Shown piece by piece: positions 1-7,042 of a stretch of DNA of 7,858 nt. The notes under the pieces are model-generated. The model worked only from the letters and a program-made list of their open reading frames with translations, was not told the origin of the DNA and made no database searches. The stretch lies in assembly GCA_022566435.1 (NCBI GenBank), contig JADFIX010000103.1, positions 1 through 7,858 on the forward strand, in the 5' to 3' direction. The translations under genes and the position numbers were made by a program. This DNA comes from Planctomycetota bacterium (lineage in GTDB: Bacteria; Planctomycetota; Phycisphaerae; UBA1845). Positions within the stretch are counted from its first letter, which is position 1; each line of letters opens with the position of its first letter.

Positions 1-2069
1 CGTGCAGCATCGTGACCGAATCCGATTGCCTGGATTCCGGCGGGACCTTTTTCGGGCCCGATACCACTTGCGATTTCCTCGGGTTCAAAATGAAGAATCG
101 TCGGCGATTGCACTTGAATGTCGACGTCTCCCGCAGAGCGAACGATGGAAACATCCAGCGCCTCGGGCGGTTCGGAAGACAGCCATACTTGGAAGGTCGA
201 CGTCCCACCCTCCGGAACGGAGACCGGTTCGCCCGCGACGATTAACTGAAATACCGGTGCCTCAAATGCCCCCATATCCACAATGGGTGGCCCACCGTTT
301 CCCGTATCCGCAACTTCGGGCACATCCCGGAAACGCGGATTGTCATCGGCATCCACAGGTGTGGGTTCGGAGGTATCCCCGTCATCGTCGAGATCGGGCT
401 CGTCGGGCGGTACGACTGTGTTATCCCCGGCGTCCACACAAGGCGATAGCAGGTGCAGTCGGAGATTGTCGTCTGTCGTACCCACCGTCTCGTCCGGGCC
501 CGCGACATCCAAGAATCGTGGATCGCTGCCGATGTTTCCGACACCGCCTAACGAACCTGTCAGGCCTTCTATATTGCAGTAGTCGACACTCACCGATCCG
601 TTGTTTCCTGGAATCTGCGCAGTCTGCGTGGCACCGGTACGATCTACGTTGGCCCACAGAATCGAATTCCGCACGAGAAGGTCACTGCTGCCCCCTTTCC
701 ATATCCCACCGCCGTCAAGCTGCGCCGTATTGTAGGCGAAGGTGCAATTGGTGATGGTCGCGTCGGCGTTGGGGCTGTAGATCGCGCCACCTCGTTCAGT
801 GGCTTTATTCCCGAAGAAAACGCAGTTGGTTACCGTGTGGTTGCCTCCGGAATCATACCAGTAAATCCCGGCCCCTTTCTCGGCCATGTTGCCCGCGAAG
901 AGGCAGTTCAGAAGTGACACGCGGCCGGAGAACTGGTACAAACCACTGTCACCGTTTCCGCTCCAAACGCAGTTCGTAAACTGCACATCAGAACTGGAAA
1001 TTCTTGCGCCGCGCCCGATCTTCTCCCGGAAGGTGCAGTTCGTCACCGTGGCGCTCCACGCAACAGTGTTGAAACCAGTCTGGTCATTGGCCTCGAACAG
1101 ACAGTCTTCCAAAGTGGGCGAACTGAAGCGGCTTCCCATGCCGCCGTAATAACCGCTGTTGTCTCGAAAAACGCACTGGCGAATGACGGGCTCTCCGCCT
1201 TCGACCAACAACGCCGCACTACTTCCTCCGGAAACGACGAATCCGTCCAGCACGCCGGCGGCGCCTACAAGCCTGGCGGTGGCGACGTTTTGGCTATTGT
1301 CCTCACGATTCGTGAAGTCAGGGCCATCGTCACCGTTTAGATCGCCGCTGAGAATCGTCTCGTTGGCGGAAGGATCGCGCTCAACTAGCGAAGTTTCACC
1401 ACCGAGTGGATGAGCCGTTCCCAAGAACCCACCGTACAGCTCGACGCCGTCAACCAAATCAAAGGACAAAAGCGGATCACCGTCCGGCTCGGCCGGCCTG
1501 TACGAGCCCGCGGCCACCCAAATCTGCGACACTCGCCCGCCTGTGACCGCCGCCAACGCGAGCGCGTCGTACAAATCAAGGAATGCGTCTTGCCAGGTAT
1601 ATCCCGTACCCGATCCGCCTGCGAGCTGATCTACATATATAACAGCAGGGACGGGCTCGTTGTCGATCTCGACAGCTTCGACAAGTGTCGACGGAATCGA
1701 ATTTGCGCTCACCTGAATGGTGGCTCGACCATCGGTCAAATCCGCATCTTCCGCGGCAGCAAGAGTGACCGCCTTGGGCAGTGAATAATCCTCAGGCCCG
1801 AAATCCAACTGGGCACCGGCCTCCACGCTGATGTCGGAGTCCCCTTCAAGAAAGGCCAGCGTCACGACGACCTCTCCTGGGGGCGGCACGGCCAAAGAAA
1901 CCGCGAATATCGCCGTCCCGCCCTCGGGCACCTCCACTGAATCGTCAGTGACGACAAACCCTTGATTCGGTCCCTCGTAGGCGCCCATATCGACGACGGC
2001 ATTGACGATTCGAGGGTTGCCGTCCAAATCGGTACCCTCCGTGACACCTAAAGACACCAGTCGGATCCG
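1..2069 (-). CDS. Body of a secreted right-handed parallel beta-helix protein with Calx-beta/Ig-like modules (3' end outside window; 5' end out of frame)
   Basis: The minus-strand frame with codons starting at plus positions divisible by three is open from 2069 to the left edge, 689 codons without a stop. Read in order it shows an end-of-helix motif (DLDGNPRIVNAVVDMGAYEG, about 2033-1975), then a Calx-beta/Ig-like module beginning SVEVPEGGTAIFAVSL (about 1965-1650). A beta-helix unit opens with VIYVDQLAGG and TWQDAFLDLYDAL (about 1642) and contains repeated N-C-x-F rungs such as VTNCTF, LLNCLFAGN, VTNCVFFGN and ITNCTFAYN. The unit closes with NLRLHLLSPCVDAGDN and VDMGAFEAP (about 275). A second VPEGGTSTFQV module is cut by the window edge. 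Such proteins are exported and often act in adhesion or polysaccharide binding or cleavage; no catalytic residues could be assigned. The frame has no convincing start of its own: the signal peptide lies just upstream in another frame, so this is a broken gene or an assembly error. Family assignment is confident, function is not. Confidence 0.8.
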
Positions 2070-2182
2070 TCATGCAGCGGCCCGGTAGCGTTTCCGTCCA
2101 CGAAGAGAACTGACTGTGCGAACAGGGAGCCGGAGGACACAAGAAGGAAGCCTAGTATCGGGATTGCTAATCGTGGTGACAT
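2048..2182 (-). CDS. N-terminal signal-peptide fragment of the beta-helix protein (frameshifted from its body)
   Basis: This is a 44-residue frame. It starts MSPRLAIPILGFLLVSSGSLFAQ, a classical Sec signal peptide with a likely cut after FAQ or SLFA, and continues with VLFVDGNATGPLHDGSDWC before a TAG stop at 2050-2048. The start is an ATG at 2182-2180 with GGAG about eight bases upstream on the minus strand. The VLFVDGNATGP...GSDW stretch is the usual opening of a secreted beta-helix unit and parallels VIYVDQLAGGSGTGYTW in the body. The body continues in the -1 frame, overlapping by 22 bases, and resumes with the closing motif of a unit and no rungs between. I infer that one complete beta-helix unit has been lost at or near 2048-2070, by deletion or by assembly collapse. 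A longer in-frame extension upstream has poor coding character, so this start is preferred. Confidence 0.65.
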   Translation of the reverse strand: MSPRLAIPILGFLLVSSGSLFAQSVLFVDGNATGPLHDGSDWCL

Positions 2183-2370
2183 GTCCCGCTCCGCGTGGTT
2201 GCAACGCGTCGTCTTAACTACTGGCTTCATACTAGCAGATTCGATGTCGGAAATACGAAGCTCAGACAGAATGTTCGGCCCAAATCCTTGCCAGTCGGGG
2301 CTTACGCTGGGCTTACCGGTACGGCGCGGTTTTCCTTGTCTTGACGTATTCGGGCGTGCTGTTGGAATCA

Positions 2371-2400
2371 CGTTAATCGATAAGTGCCTATAGATTAACG
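2371..2400. repeat. Perfect 8-bp inverted repeat with a 14-base spacer
   Basis: CGTTAATC at 2371-2378 is the exact reverse complement of GATTAACG at 2393-2400, with 14 bases between. The arms are AT-rich against a GC-rich background. It lacks a following T-run on either strand, so it is not a typical intrinsic terminator. It could be an operator upstream of the beta-helix gene or a recombination-site arm beside the tRNA-like sequence that starts 20 bases further on. No regulator or integrase in the window supports either reading. Confidence 0.5.
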
Positions 2401-2420
2401 AGTTACGTCGATTCCCCGCT

Positions 2421-2467
2421 TGGGGCTCATCACCCCTAGGACGCAGGGTCGAGTCCTGCCGCCGCTT
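2421..2467 (+). pseudogene. tRNA-Met(CAT)-like 3' half (tRNA fragment)
   Basis: On the plus strand, GGGG at 2422-2425 pairs with CCCC at 2433-2436 around a seven-base loop CTCATCA, whose third to fifth bases give a CAT anticodon after the invariant T33. A five-base variable loop AGGAC (2438-2442) follows, then a perfect T-stem GCAGG/CCTGC (2443-2447 with 2455-2459) around GTCGAGT, then seven acceptor-like bases. Spacing matches a class I tRNA exactly. It departs from a working tRNA in having C for A37, G for T54 and a T-T mismatch at 27-43. No D-arm or matching 5' acceptor strand lies upstream, so it is not a complete gene. Such 3' halves often mark attachment sites of integrating elements; here that is inference only. 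Confidence 0.45.
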
Positions 2468-2508
2468 GTCACAAAGTTCTTGCAAGCAGCCACTCACGGC
2501 CGGCCTTC

Positions 2509-4650
2509 TTAGTTCGCCGCCCCCAACTGGTCGATGATGAAAGCGTAAGCGAAGGCCCTTTCCCGAATGGCGTCGTACCGTCCCGATGCCCCACCGTGGC
2601 CGGCGCCCATGTTAGTCTTGAGCAATAGCAGATTGTCGTCGGTCCTGTTCGCGCGAAGTTTGGCCGTCCACTTCGCCGGCTCCCAATACTGCACGCGCGG
2701 GTCGTTCAGCCCGGCGGTGATCAGCATGTTGGGGTAGTCCTTCTGCTCGACGTTATCGTACGGCGAATAGCTGAGCATGTAGTCGTAGGATTCCTTCTCG
2801 TGAGGATTGCCCCATTCTTCATATTCGATCACCGTGAGCGGGATGGACGGATCGAGCATGGTGTTGATGACGTCCACGAACGGAACCTGCGCCACCACCG
2901 CTGAAAAAAGATCCGGACGCATGTTGGTCACCGCACCCATGAGAAGCCCGCCGGCGCTGCCACCCATGATGGCCAGTCGGTCGCGCGAGGTGAAGCCTTC
3001 GTCAATCAGGTGTTCCGCACAGGCGATGAAGTCGGTAAACGTGTTCTTTTTCTTCAAGAGTTTGCCGCCGTCGTACCACGGACGACCCATGTCGCCGCCA
3101 CCGCGAATGTGGGCGATGGCGTAAACGAATCCCCGATCCAGCAAACTCAGGCGACGCGAAGAGAAACGAGGGTCCATACTGGCGCCGTACGACCCGTAGC
3201 CATACAGCAAGCATGGGTTTCGCCCGTCGAGGACCAATCCCTTTCGGTACACCAGCGAAATTGGAACCTTCGTACCGTCTTTCGCCGTCGCGGCGATTCG
3301 TTGCGACGTGTACAGGGCCGGGTCGAACCCGCCGAGAACTTCCTGCCGCTTTTTCAGTTCGGCGGCGCGGGTGTTCATGTTGTAGTCGTAGACGGATCGC
3401 GGGGTGACCAGCGACGTGTACGAATAGCGAATGGTGTCCGTGTCGAATTCCGCGTTTCCGGTGGCATAAAACGTGTAGACGGGGTCGTCAAAGGAGACGT
3501 AATGCTCCGAACCGTCCTTCAGGTTGCGAAGACGCAATCGCCGCAACCCGTCTTGCCGCTCGTAGATCGCCATGTGATTGGCGAACATGTCGACGCCCGT
3601 CAATCGCACCGCCGGTCGATGTTCGATCACCTCCGTCCAGTTTCCCCGCGATGGACTCTCGACCGGGGCGCGCATCAATCGGAAGTTCATCGCATCGTCA
3701 TTGGTGACGATAAAGAAGTCGTCGCCATGGTGATCCACACTGTATTCCACGCCCTGGCGGCGCGGCTCGATCGTGGTAAAGACACCGCGCGGGTTTCCGG
3801 CGTCGAGAACCCGTATCTCCGACGTAATCTGGCTACCCAAACGGAGCAGGAGGAATTTCTTGCTGCGGGTTTTGCTCACGCGGACGAAGAAGCGCTCGTC
3901 CTTTTCCTCGTGAATGATTCGGTCCGCGCTCGCTTCGGTGCCCAGAATGTGTCGCATAAGCCGATAGGGTCTCATGGCGTCGTCCAGCACGGTGTAGAAA
4001 AGCGTAGCGTTATCGTTGCCCCATTCCAACGAGTAATAGGTGTTTTCGATGGTGTCCGGGAGCATCTCGCCGGTCGTCAGATCTTTGATCCGAAGGGTGT
4101 AAGTCTCCGAACCCGCGGTGTCCGTGGAATAGGCCAGCAATTTGTGGTTCGGGCTGAATTCGAAAGCGCCGAGGCGAAAGTACTCGTGCCCTGTCGCCAA
4201 CTCGTTTTGATCGAGAATGATTTCCTCGGCGGCGTCGAGACTGCCGTGCTTGCGGCAGTGAATGCGATACTGCCGGCCCTCGACGGTGCGCGTGTAGTAG
4301 TAATACTCATCATGTTTCGTCGGCACCGTGAGGTCCGTTTCCTTCAACCGTCCTTTCATTTCTTCGAAGAGCCGTTGTTGAAGGTCCTCGGTATGATTCA
4401 TCATCCGCTTGGTATAATCGTTCTCCGCTTCGAGATAGGCCAGGACATCGGCGCCGCCGCGATTCCTCAGCCACCCGTATGGATCGGCGCGGGTTTCGCC
4501 GTGTATCGTGCGGTGCGTCGGATCGACCTTGGCGACGGGTGGCGCCACCGACATCGTGCGACACCCAGTCACCAGCACAAGCACCGCCACGCATCCTCGA
4601 ATTCTTCGATTCGTTTTATTCGCAATCCATCGGTTGACTATGCCGTTCAC
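2509..4650 (-). CDS. Oligopeptidase B-like S9A serine peptidase, predicted lipoprotein
   Basis: A 713-residue member of the prolyl oligopeptidase family (S9A) that hydrolyses peptides. An N-terminal propeller part begins after the family motif HRTIHGETRADPYGWL. The C-terminal alpha/beta-hydrolase part contains GYGSYG, RGGGDMGRPWY and the nucleophile motif GGSAGG (Ser565), with Asp650 in GLNDPRVQYWEPAKW and His685 in MGAGHGG. The Ser-Asp and Ser-His distances of 85 and 120 residues equal those of E. coli PtrB. The acidic pair in EYEEWGNP (Glu611, Glu612), which sets Lys/Arg preference in oligopeptidase B, is kept, as is SYSPYDNV. I chose the GTG at 4650 because GGGAG lies seven bases upstream; an ATG at 4710 in the same frame lacks a clear site. 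The start gives a basic N-terminus, a VAVLVLV core and LVTGC, a lipobox with Cys30. E. coli PtrB is cytoplasmic, so the lipid anchor is unusual. The gene is intact and appears monocistronic. Confidence 0.92.
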   Translation of the reverse strand: MNGIVNRWIANKTNRRIRGCVAVLVLVTGCRTMSVAPPVAKVDPTHRTIHGETRADPYGWLRNRGGADVLAYLEAENDYTKRMMNHTEDLQQRLFEEMKGRLKETDLTVPTKHDEYYYYTRTVEGRQYRIHCRKHGSLDAAEEIILDQNELATGHEYFRLGAFEFSPNHKLLAYSTDTAGSETYTLRIKDLTTGEMLPDTIENTYYSLEWGNDNATLFYTVLDDAMRPYRLMRHILGTEASADRIIHEEKDERFFVRVSKTRSKKFLLLRLGSQITSEIRVLDAGNPRGVFTTIEPRRQGVEYSVDHHGDDFFIVTNDDAMNFRLMRAPVESPSRGNWTEVIEHRPAVRLTGVDMFANHMAIYERQDGLRRLRLRNLKDGSEHYVSFDDPVYTFYATGNAEFDTDTIRYSYTSLVTPRSVYDYNMNTRAAELKKRQEVLGGFDPALYTSQRIAATAKDGTKVPISLVYRKGLVLDGRNPCLLYGYGSYGASMDPRFSSRRLSLLDRGFVYAIAHIRGGGDMGRPWYDGGKLLKKKNTFTDFIACAEHLIDEGFTSRDRLAIMGGSAGGLLMGAVTNMRPDLFSAVVAQVPFVDVINTMLDPSIPLTVIEYEEWGNPHEKESYDYMLSYSPYDNVEQKDYPNMLITAGLNDPRVQYWEPAKWTAKLRANRTDDNLLLLKTNMGAGHGGASGRYDAIRERAFAYAFIIDQLGAAN

Positions 4651-4753
4651 GTGCCATCTCCCGCCTTGAAAAATAATGCATCGAATGTCCCGCGCCGCCC
4701 TGCCGCCCACTTCGATGAGACCGGCATGTGGAGCGAGTACGTCACACGCAAAG

Positions 4754-4759
4754 AGTATA
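4754..4759 (-). promoter_or_regulatory. Candidate -10 box for the oligopeptidase gene
   Basis: TATACT reads leftward here, about 100 bases upstream of the GTG at 4650. No good -35 hexamer stands 16-18 bases before it (the sequence there is close to CGTGCA), so this rests on the -10 alone. Confidence 0.25.
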
Positions 4760-5052
4760 GTGCGAGAATGGTTTCGTGCACGCAGGCCCGGAACTTGGGA
4801 TCACCTCAGAGGCGTCAGGGGCGGGATTGACCCCAAGAAGTGGGCAGTCGGCACGATTCACCGGAGTCGAAAGTTCTCATGCGATAGGAAAATGATCGAA
4901 AATCCGGGAAAAGGAGAATAATGGAAAACCCCGGACGAAGACGGTAACAAGGCCTACAGGATCGCTCAGAAAAATGCTGGCAGCGCGAGGAGGCTGATTT
5001 TTTGTCATGGTTCGTTGTTCGTCTTGGATACGGGCCATTTAGGAAATGTCGG

Positions 5053-5081
5053 TTGGACCGAGCAGCTCACCCGCATACAAT
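5053..5081 (+). promoter_or_regulatory. Candidate sigma-70-type promoter of the 5132 gene
   Basis: TTGGAC (5053-5058) and TACAAT (5076-5081) are separated by exactly 17 bases and each differs from consensus at few positions. Transcription would begin near 5088, giving a leader of about 44 bases that ends with AAGGGG seven bases before the ATG at 5132. Confidence 0.55.
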
Positions 5082-5131
5082 ACTAACGGCGCACTTGGAG
5101 AATAGGCGATCAAATATCAAGGGGCGGATCT

Positions 5132-6472
5132 ATGATTGCACGAAAGACGATCTTCGCACTTGCCATGGGTTTGGTGCTGACGGGCCTTGCGACCGCGGTT
5201 GCGCTCGGGCAGTCAGACGCAGATGATGCCGGGACGGAAACCGCGCCGAAGCCGCCCGCCAGTACGGTCAATGTCCTTGCCGGCACGGTGGTGGATGCGG
5301 AAGGCAACGCGGTCGTCGGTGCGACGGTGGCTGTGGCCGACGTGGAATCCGGTCGCATCTCTTGGGAAGACACCGTGAGTGCGTTCGCGCCCGAAGAGAA
5401 GGTGCTGCTGTTCTTCACCAAACGCAACGGAAAACGTGCCGGCACGACCACCACCGATGAGCAGGGTCAGTTCGCTTTTCGTGGTTTGAAGTACGGTCGG
5501 TACAACCTCGCCGTGGTCGAGCCGACGCTGGGTGTCACGCTACTGGCCGACTTGCCGTTCTCGCGCAAGGGCGAGCCCATCCGAATCACCCGGGATCTGA
5601 GTTTCAAGGTCGCATCCACGCTTACCGTCAAGGGCCGAGTGCTTGATAGCGACGGCAATCCCGCTTCCGGTGCGACTGTGGCCGTCGCGGACACGACACA
5701 TGGGCACATCTTGCAGATGGGTGTGACTATGGCGGTCACCGACACGACACATGGGTACATCTTGCAGATGATGGACATCAGTAGTTCTGAACAGATCGAC
5801 GGCTTCGCCTGGTTCGTCATCCATTCGGGGCGAGCCGGGAAGGATCGTACGAACGACGCAGGCGAGTTCACTATCAGAGGACTGAGGCCGGGCACGTACA
5901 ACCTCGTGGCCATGCACGCCGAGAAGGGGGCAAGTCTGTTGCAAGATGTGGACGTCAGCGATGATGCGCGGCCACTCGATCTAAAGCTCGATCCTCCGAC
6001 CTACGCCGAAGGGACGGTGAAGGGTCTATCGTTGCCCGTGGGCATCTTCGGTGCCCGTTGTTCTCTTGTGCCGGAAGGACTACCCGCCAATATGGTGTTC
6101 CGACACGAGGTCGACCTGAGCGACGAGAATCCGTTCCGCGTTGGGCCGCTGCCGCCCGCAAAACGTTGGCGACTGGTCGTGGGGAAGCCGGTGCCGCGGC
6201 AAGGATACCTTGCCACGATACTCGATGCACCATTCAAAGCGGGCAAGCTCGAGGTCGATCTGAACAGCGGAACTCAATTCAGTGGTGAGGTTCGAGGGCC
6301 GAAGGGTAAGCCGCTCGGCGGCGTGTCGGTGCTGGCAAGACCTCTCGCGGATGCCGGTCCGACCATTGGTGCCGTAAGCGGCGTCGACGGCAAGTACACG
6401 GTCAGGGGGTTGGCGCCCGGTCAATACGAGCTGGTAGCTTTGCGGCATGCCATGCGTACGGCGCCTGGGTGA
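5132..6472 (+). CDS. Secreted protein with carboxypeptidase-regulatory-like (CarboxypepD_reg) repeats; N-terminal part of an interrupted fusion
   Basis: A 446-residue frame. Residues 1-26 form a Sec signal peptide (MIARKTIFALAMGLVL..., cut near ALG-Q). A Pro/Ala/Thr-rich linker follows, then beta-sandwich domains of the carboxypeptidase-regulatory-like type, recognised by the opening GxVxDxxGxxxxGAxV and the closing DxxGxFxxRGLxxGxYxL. Domain 1 spans about 47-131. Domain 2 spans about 163-285 and contains a 17-residue tandem duplication at 180-213. A divergent middle part is followed by a last domain at about 381-440 (GEVRGPKGKPLGGVSVLARP ... GKYTVRGLAPGQYELVAL). Such domains are usually structural, not catalytic. 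The start has AAGGGG at good distance and a promoter upstream. The frame ends at TGA 6470-6472, but the same frame stays open and GC3-rich straight into a thioredoxin domain, so this is probably the front of a 634-position fusion protein interrupted by one stop codon. Confidence 0.85.
   Translation: MIARKTIFALAMGLVLTGLATAVALGQSDADDAGTETAPKPPASTVNVLAGTVVDAEGNAVVGATVAVADVESGRISWEDTVSAFAPEEKVLLFFTKRNGKRAGTTTTDEQGQFAFRGLKYGRYNLAVVEPTLGVTLLADLPFSRKGEPIRITRDLSFKVASTLTVKGRVLDSDGNPASGATVAVADTTHGHILQMGVTMAVTDTTHGYILQMMDISSSEQIDGFAWFVIHSGRAGKDRTNDAGEFTIRGLRPGTYNLVAMHAEKGASLLQDVDVSDDARPLDLKLDPPTYAEGTVKGLSLPVGIFGARCSLVPEGLPANMVFRHEVDLSDENPFRVGPLPPAKRWRLVVGKPVPRQGYLATILDAPFKAGKLEVDLNSGTQFSGEVRGPKGKPLGGVSVLARPLADAGPTIGAVSGVDGKYTVRGLAPGQYELVALRHAMRTAPG
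5669..5770 (+). repeat. Two 51-bp tandem units inside the coding sequence
   Basis: Units 5669-5719 and 5720-5770 abut and differ at 6 of 51 bases. They encode GATVAVADTTHGHILQM and GVTMAVTDTTHGYILQM. The unit is in frame (17 codons) and the second 30 bases differ at only one position, so it is a fairly young duplication inside domain 2. Domain 1 has a single equivalent, GATVAVADVESG. Confidence 0.9.
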
Positions 6473-6484
6473 GGCCCCGGACCT

Positions 6485-7036
6485 GTGGATCTGCGGTTCA
6501 GCCGCAAGATCCAGATCCCGGTCCGGGATCCCAAAGTTGCGATGATCAACATCGACAAGTTCCTCCTCATCAAGATCGGTGACCAGGCGCCGGACTTCTC
6601 CGCCAAATCGGTCGAAGGTGATGATGTCAGGCTTGAGGACCTCCGCGGGAAGGTCGTGCTCGTCGATTTTTGGGCGACTTGGTGCGCCCCCTGTATCGCA
6701 GAGATGCCCAACATCGAGCGAATCTACGACGAACACCGCAAAAATGGCAACTTCGAAGTGGTCGGCGTCAGCTTTGACACCGATAAGAGGCAAGTCAAAC
6801 GGATTGTCAAGGGCAAGGCGCCGTGGCCGCAGATTTTGGCTGGCCCGGCGGAGAATAACCCCATCGCCATGAAGTACTTCGTGGCCGGCATCCCCGCGAC
6901 CTTTTTGATCGATTACGAAGGCAAGCTGGTGGCCAAAGATCTTCGCGGTGCCGCGCTGCGCCGGGAAGTTCGTCGCCAAGTCAAGCGAGCCCGCGCGGCC
7001 GGTTCCAAGGTCAAGACCAGCTTGGGTGGGTCATGA
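6485..7036 (+). CDS. TlpA/ResA-like thioredoxin-fold domain (C-terminal part of the interrupted fusion)
   Basis: From the GTG at 6485 this encodes 183 residues. GDQAPDFSAKSVEGDDVRL opens an AhpC/TSA-thioredoxin fold. VVLVDFWATWCAPC carries the redox pair Cys67-Ala-Pro-Cys70, and GIPATFLID supplies the cis-proline (Pro137). Proteins of this class reduce or exchange disulfides outside the cytoplasm. There is no signal peptide on this piece, which fits it being the tail of the exported 5132 product: it is in the same frame, 12 bases after that TGA, and codons between the TGA and any start are already GC3-rich. If made separately it would need reinitiation at GTG 6485 (GAGG lies about ten bases upstream) or ATG 6542 (no clear site), and would then stay in the cytoplasm. 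The C-terminus is basic (RRQVKRARAAGSKVK). Confidence 0.85.
   Translation: MDLRFSRKIQIPVRDPKVAMINIDKFLLIKIGDQAPDFSAKSVEGDDVRLEDLRGKVVLVDFWATWCAPCIAEMPNIERIYDEHRKNGNFEVVGVSFDTDKRQVKRIVKGKAPWPQILAGPAENNPIAMKYFVAGIPATFLIDYEGKLVAKDLRGAALRREVRRQVKRARAAGSKVKTSLGGS
6488..6530 (+). other. Two adjacent strong hairpins just after the in-frame TGA
   Basis: Hairpin 1 pairs GATCTGCGG (6488-6496) with CCGCA-A-GATC (6502-6511), nine pairs with one bulged A and a five-base loop TTCAG. Hairpin 2 pairs GATCCCG (6514-6520) with CGGGATC (6524-6530), seven perfect pairs with a GTC loop. They begin 15 bases after the stop at 6470-6472. No T-run follows, so they are not a standard intrinsic terminator. They may be only a by-product of codon choice, or may influence stop-codon readthrough or reinitiation. 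Confidence 0.5.
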
Positions 7037-7042
7037 TGGCGA

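Larger units (their letters stand above)
2183..2508. other. Non-coding interval between the peptidase and the beta-helix gene
   Basis: Both flanking genes read leftward, so this holds the peptidase's 3' flank and the promoter and leader of the beta-helix gene. It contains a perfect 8-bp inverted repeat (2371-2378 with 2393-2400) and a tRNA-Met 3'-half-like sequence (2421-2467). The minus-strand frame that leads into the beta-helix start is open to 2497, but its third positions are not GC-biased and it matches no family I know, so I do not call it coding. No clear -35/-10 pair was found for the beta-helix gene, and no hairpin with a T-run follows the peptidase. Confidence 0.5.
4651..5131. other. 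Divergent intergenic region of 481 bases
   Basis: It separates the leftward peptidase gene from the rightward carboxypeptidase-regulatory-like gene and holds both promoter regions: a -10-like TATACT for the former (4759-4754, minus) and a well-spaced TTGGAC/TACAAT pair for the latter (5053-5081). Between them is an eight-codon frame, MENPGRRR, at 4921-4947 with AGGAG four bases upstream. After it, a weak CAGC/GCTG pairing (4981-4984 with 4993-4996) is followed by six T's (4998-5003). Longer open frames here show no recognisable protein and no consistent codon bias. Confidence 0.5.

Noticed and set aside
2045..2070. Programmed ribosomal frameshift joining the beta-helix signal peptide to the body
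   Set aside because: A -1 shift would be needed near TGT CTT TAG, but there is no X-XXY-YYZ slippery heptamer. The +1-prone look of CTT TAG leads into the wrong frame. The missing helix unit is better explained by deletion or misassembly.
2437..2470. 3' end of a tmRNA
   Set aside because: GGACGCAGGGTCGAGTCC resembles tmRNA 3' ends, but directly upstream are an anticodon-type arm with CAT and a five-base variable loop, which fit a tRNA, and no tmRNA 5' end or tag frame is present.
2183..2497. N-terminal extension of the beta-helix start fragment
   Set aside because: The frame is open, but the ATG at 2182 has a good ribosome site and is followed at once by a textbook signal peptide, and upstream codons lack third-position GC bias.
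3010..4830. A 606-codon plus-strand open frame opposite the peptidase
   Set aside because: It is an antisense shadow of the strongly supported oligopeptidase gene; its translation shows no recognisable domain or signal and its length follows from GC-rich codon bias.
6470..6530. Selenocysteine insertion at the in-frame TGA, with hairpin 1 as a bacterial SECIS
   Set aside because: The TGA sits in a linker between domains and not at a redox position, the thioredoxin already has both cysteines in WCAPC, and the loop TTCAG lacks the GGU-type loop and bulged U expected of bacterial SECIS elements. It is mentioned in the finding only as something to exclude.
6080..6979. A 299-codon minus-strand open frame across the TGA region
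   Set aside because: It is antisense to the domain chain and thioredoxin, and no recognisable protein features are seen in it.
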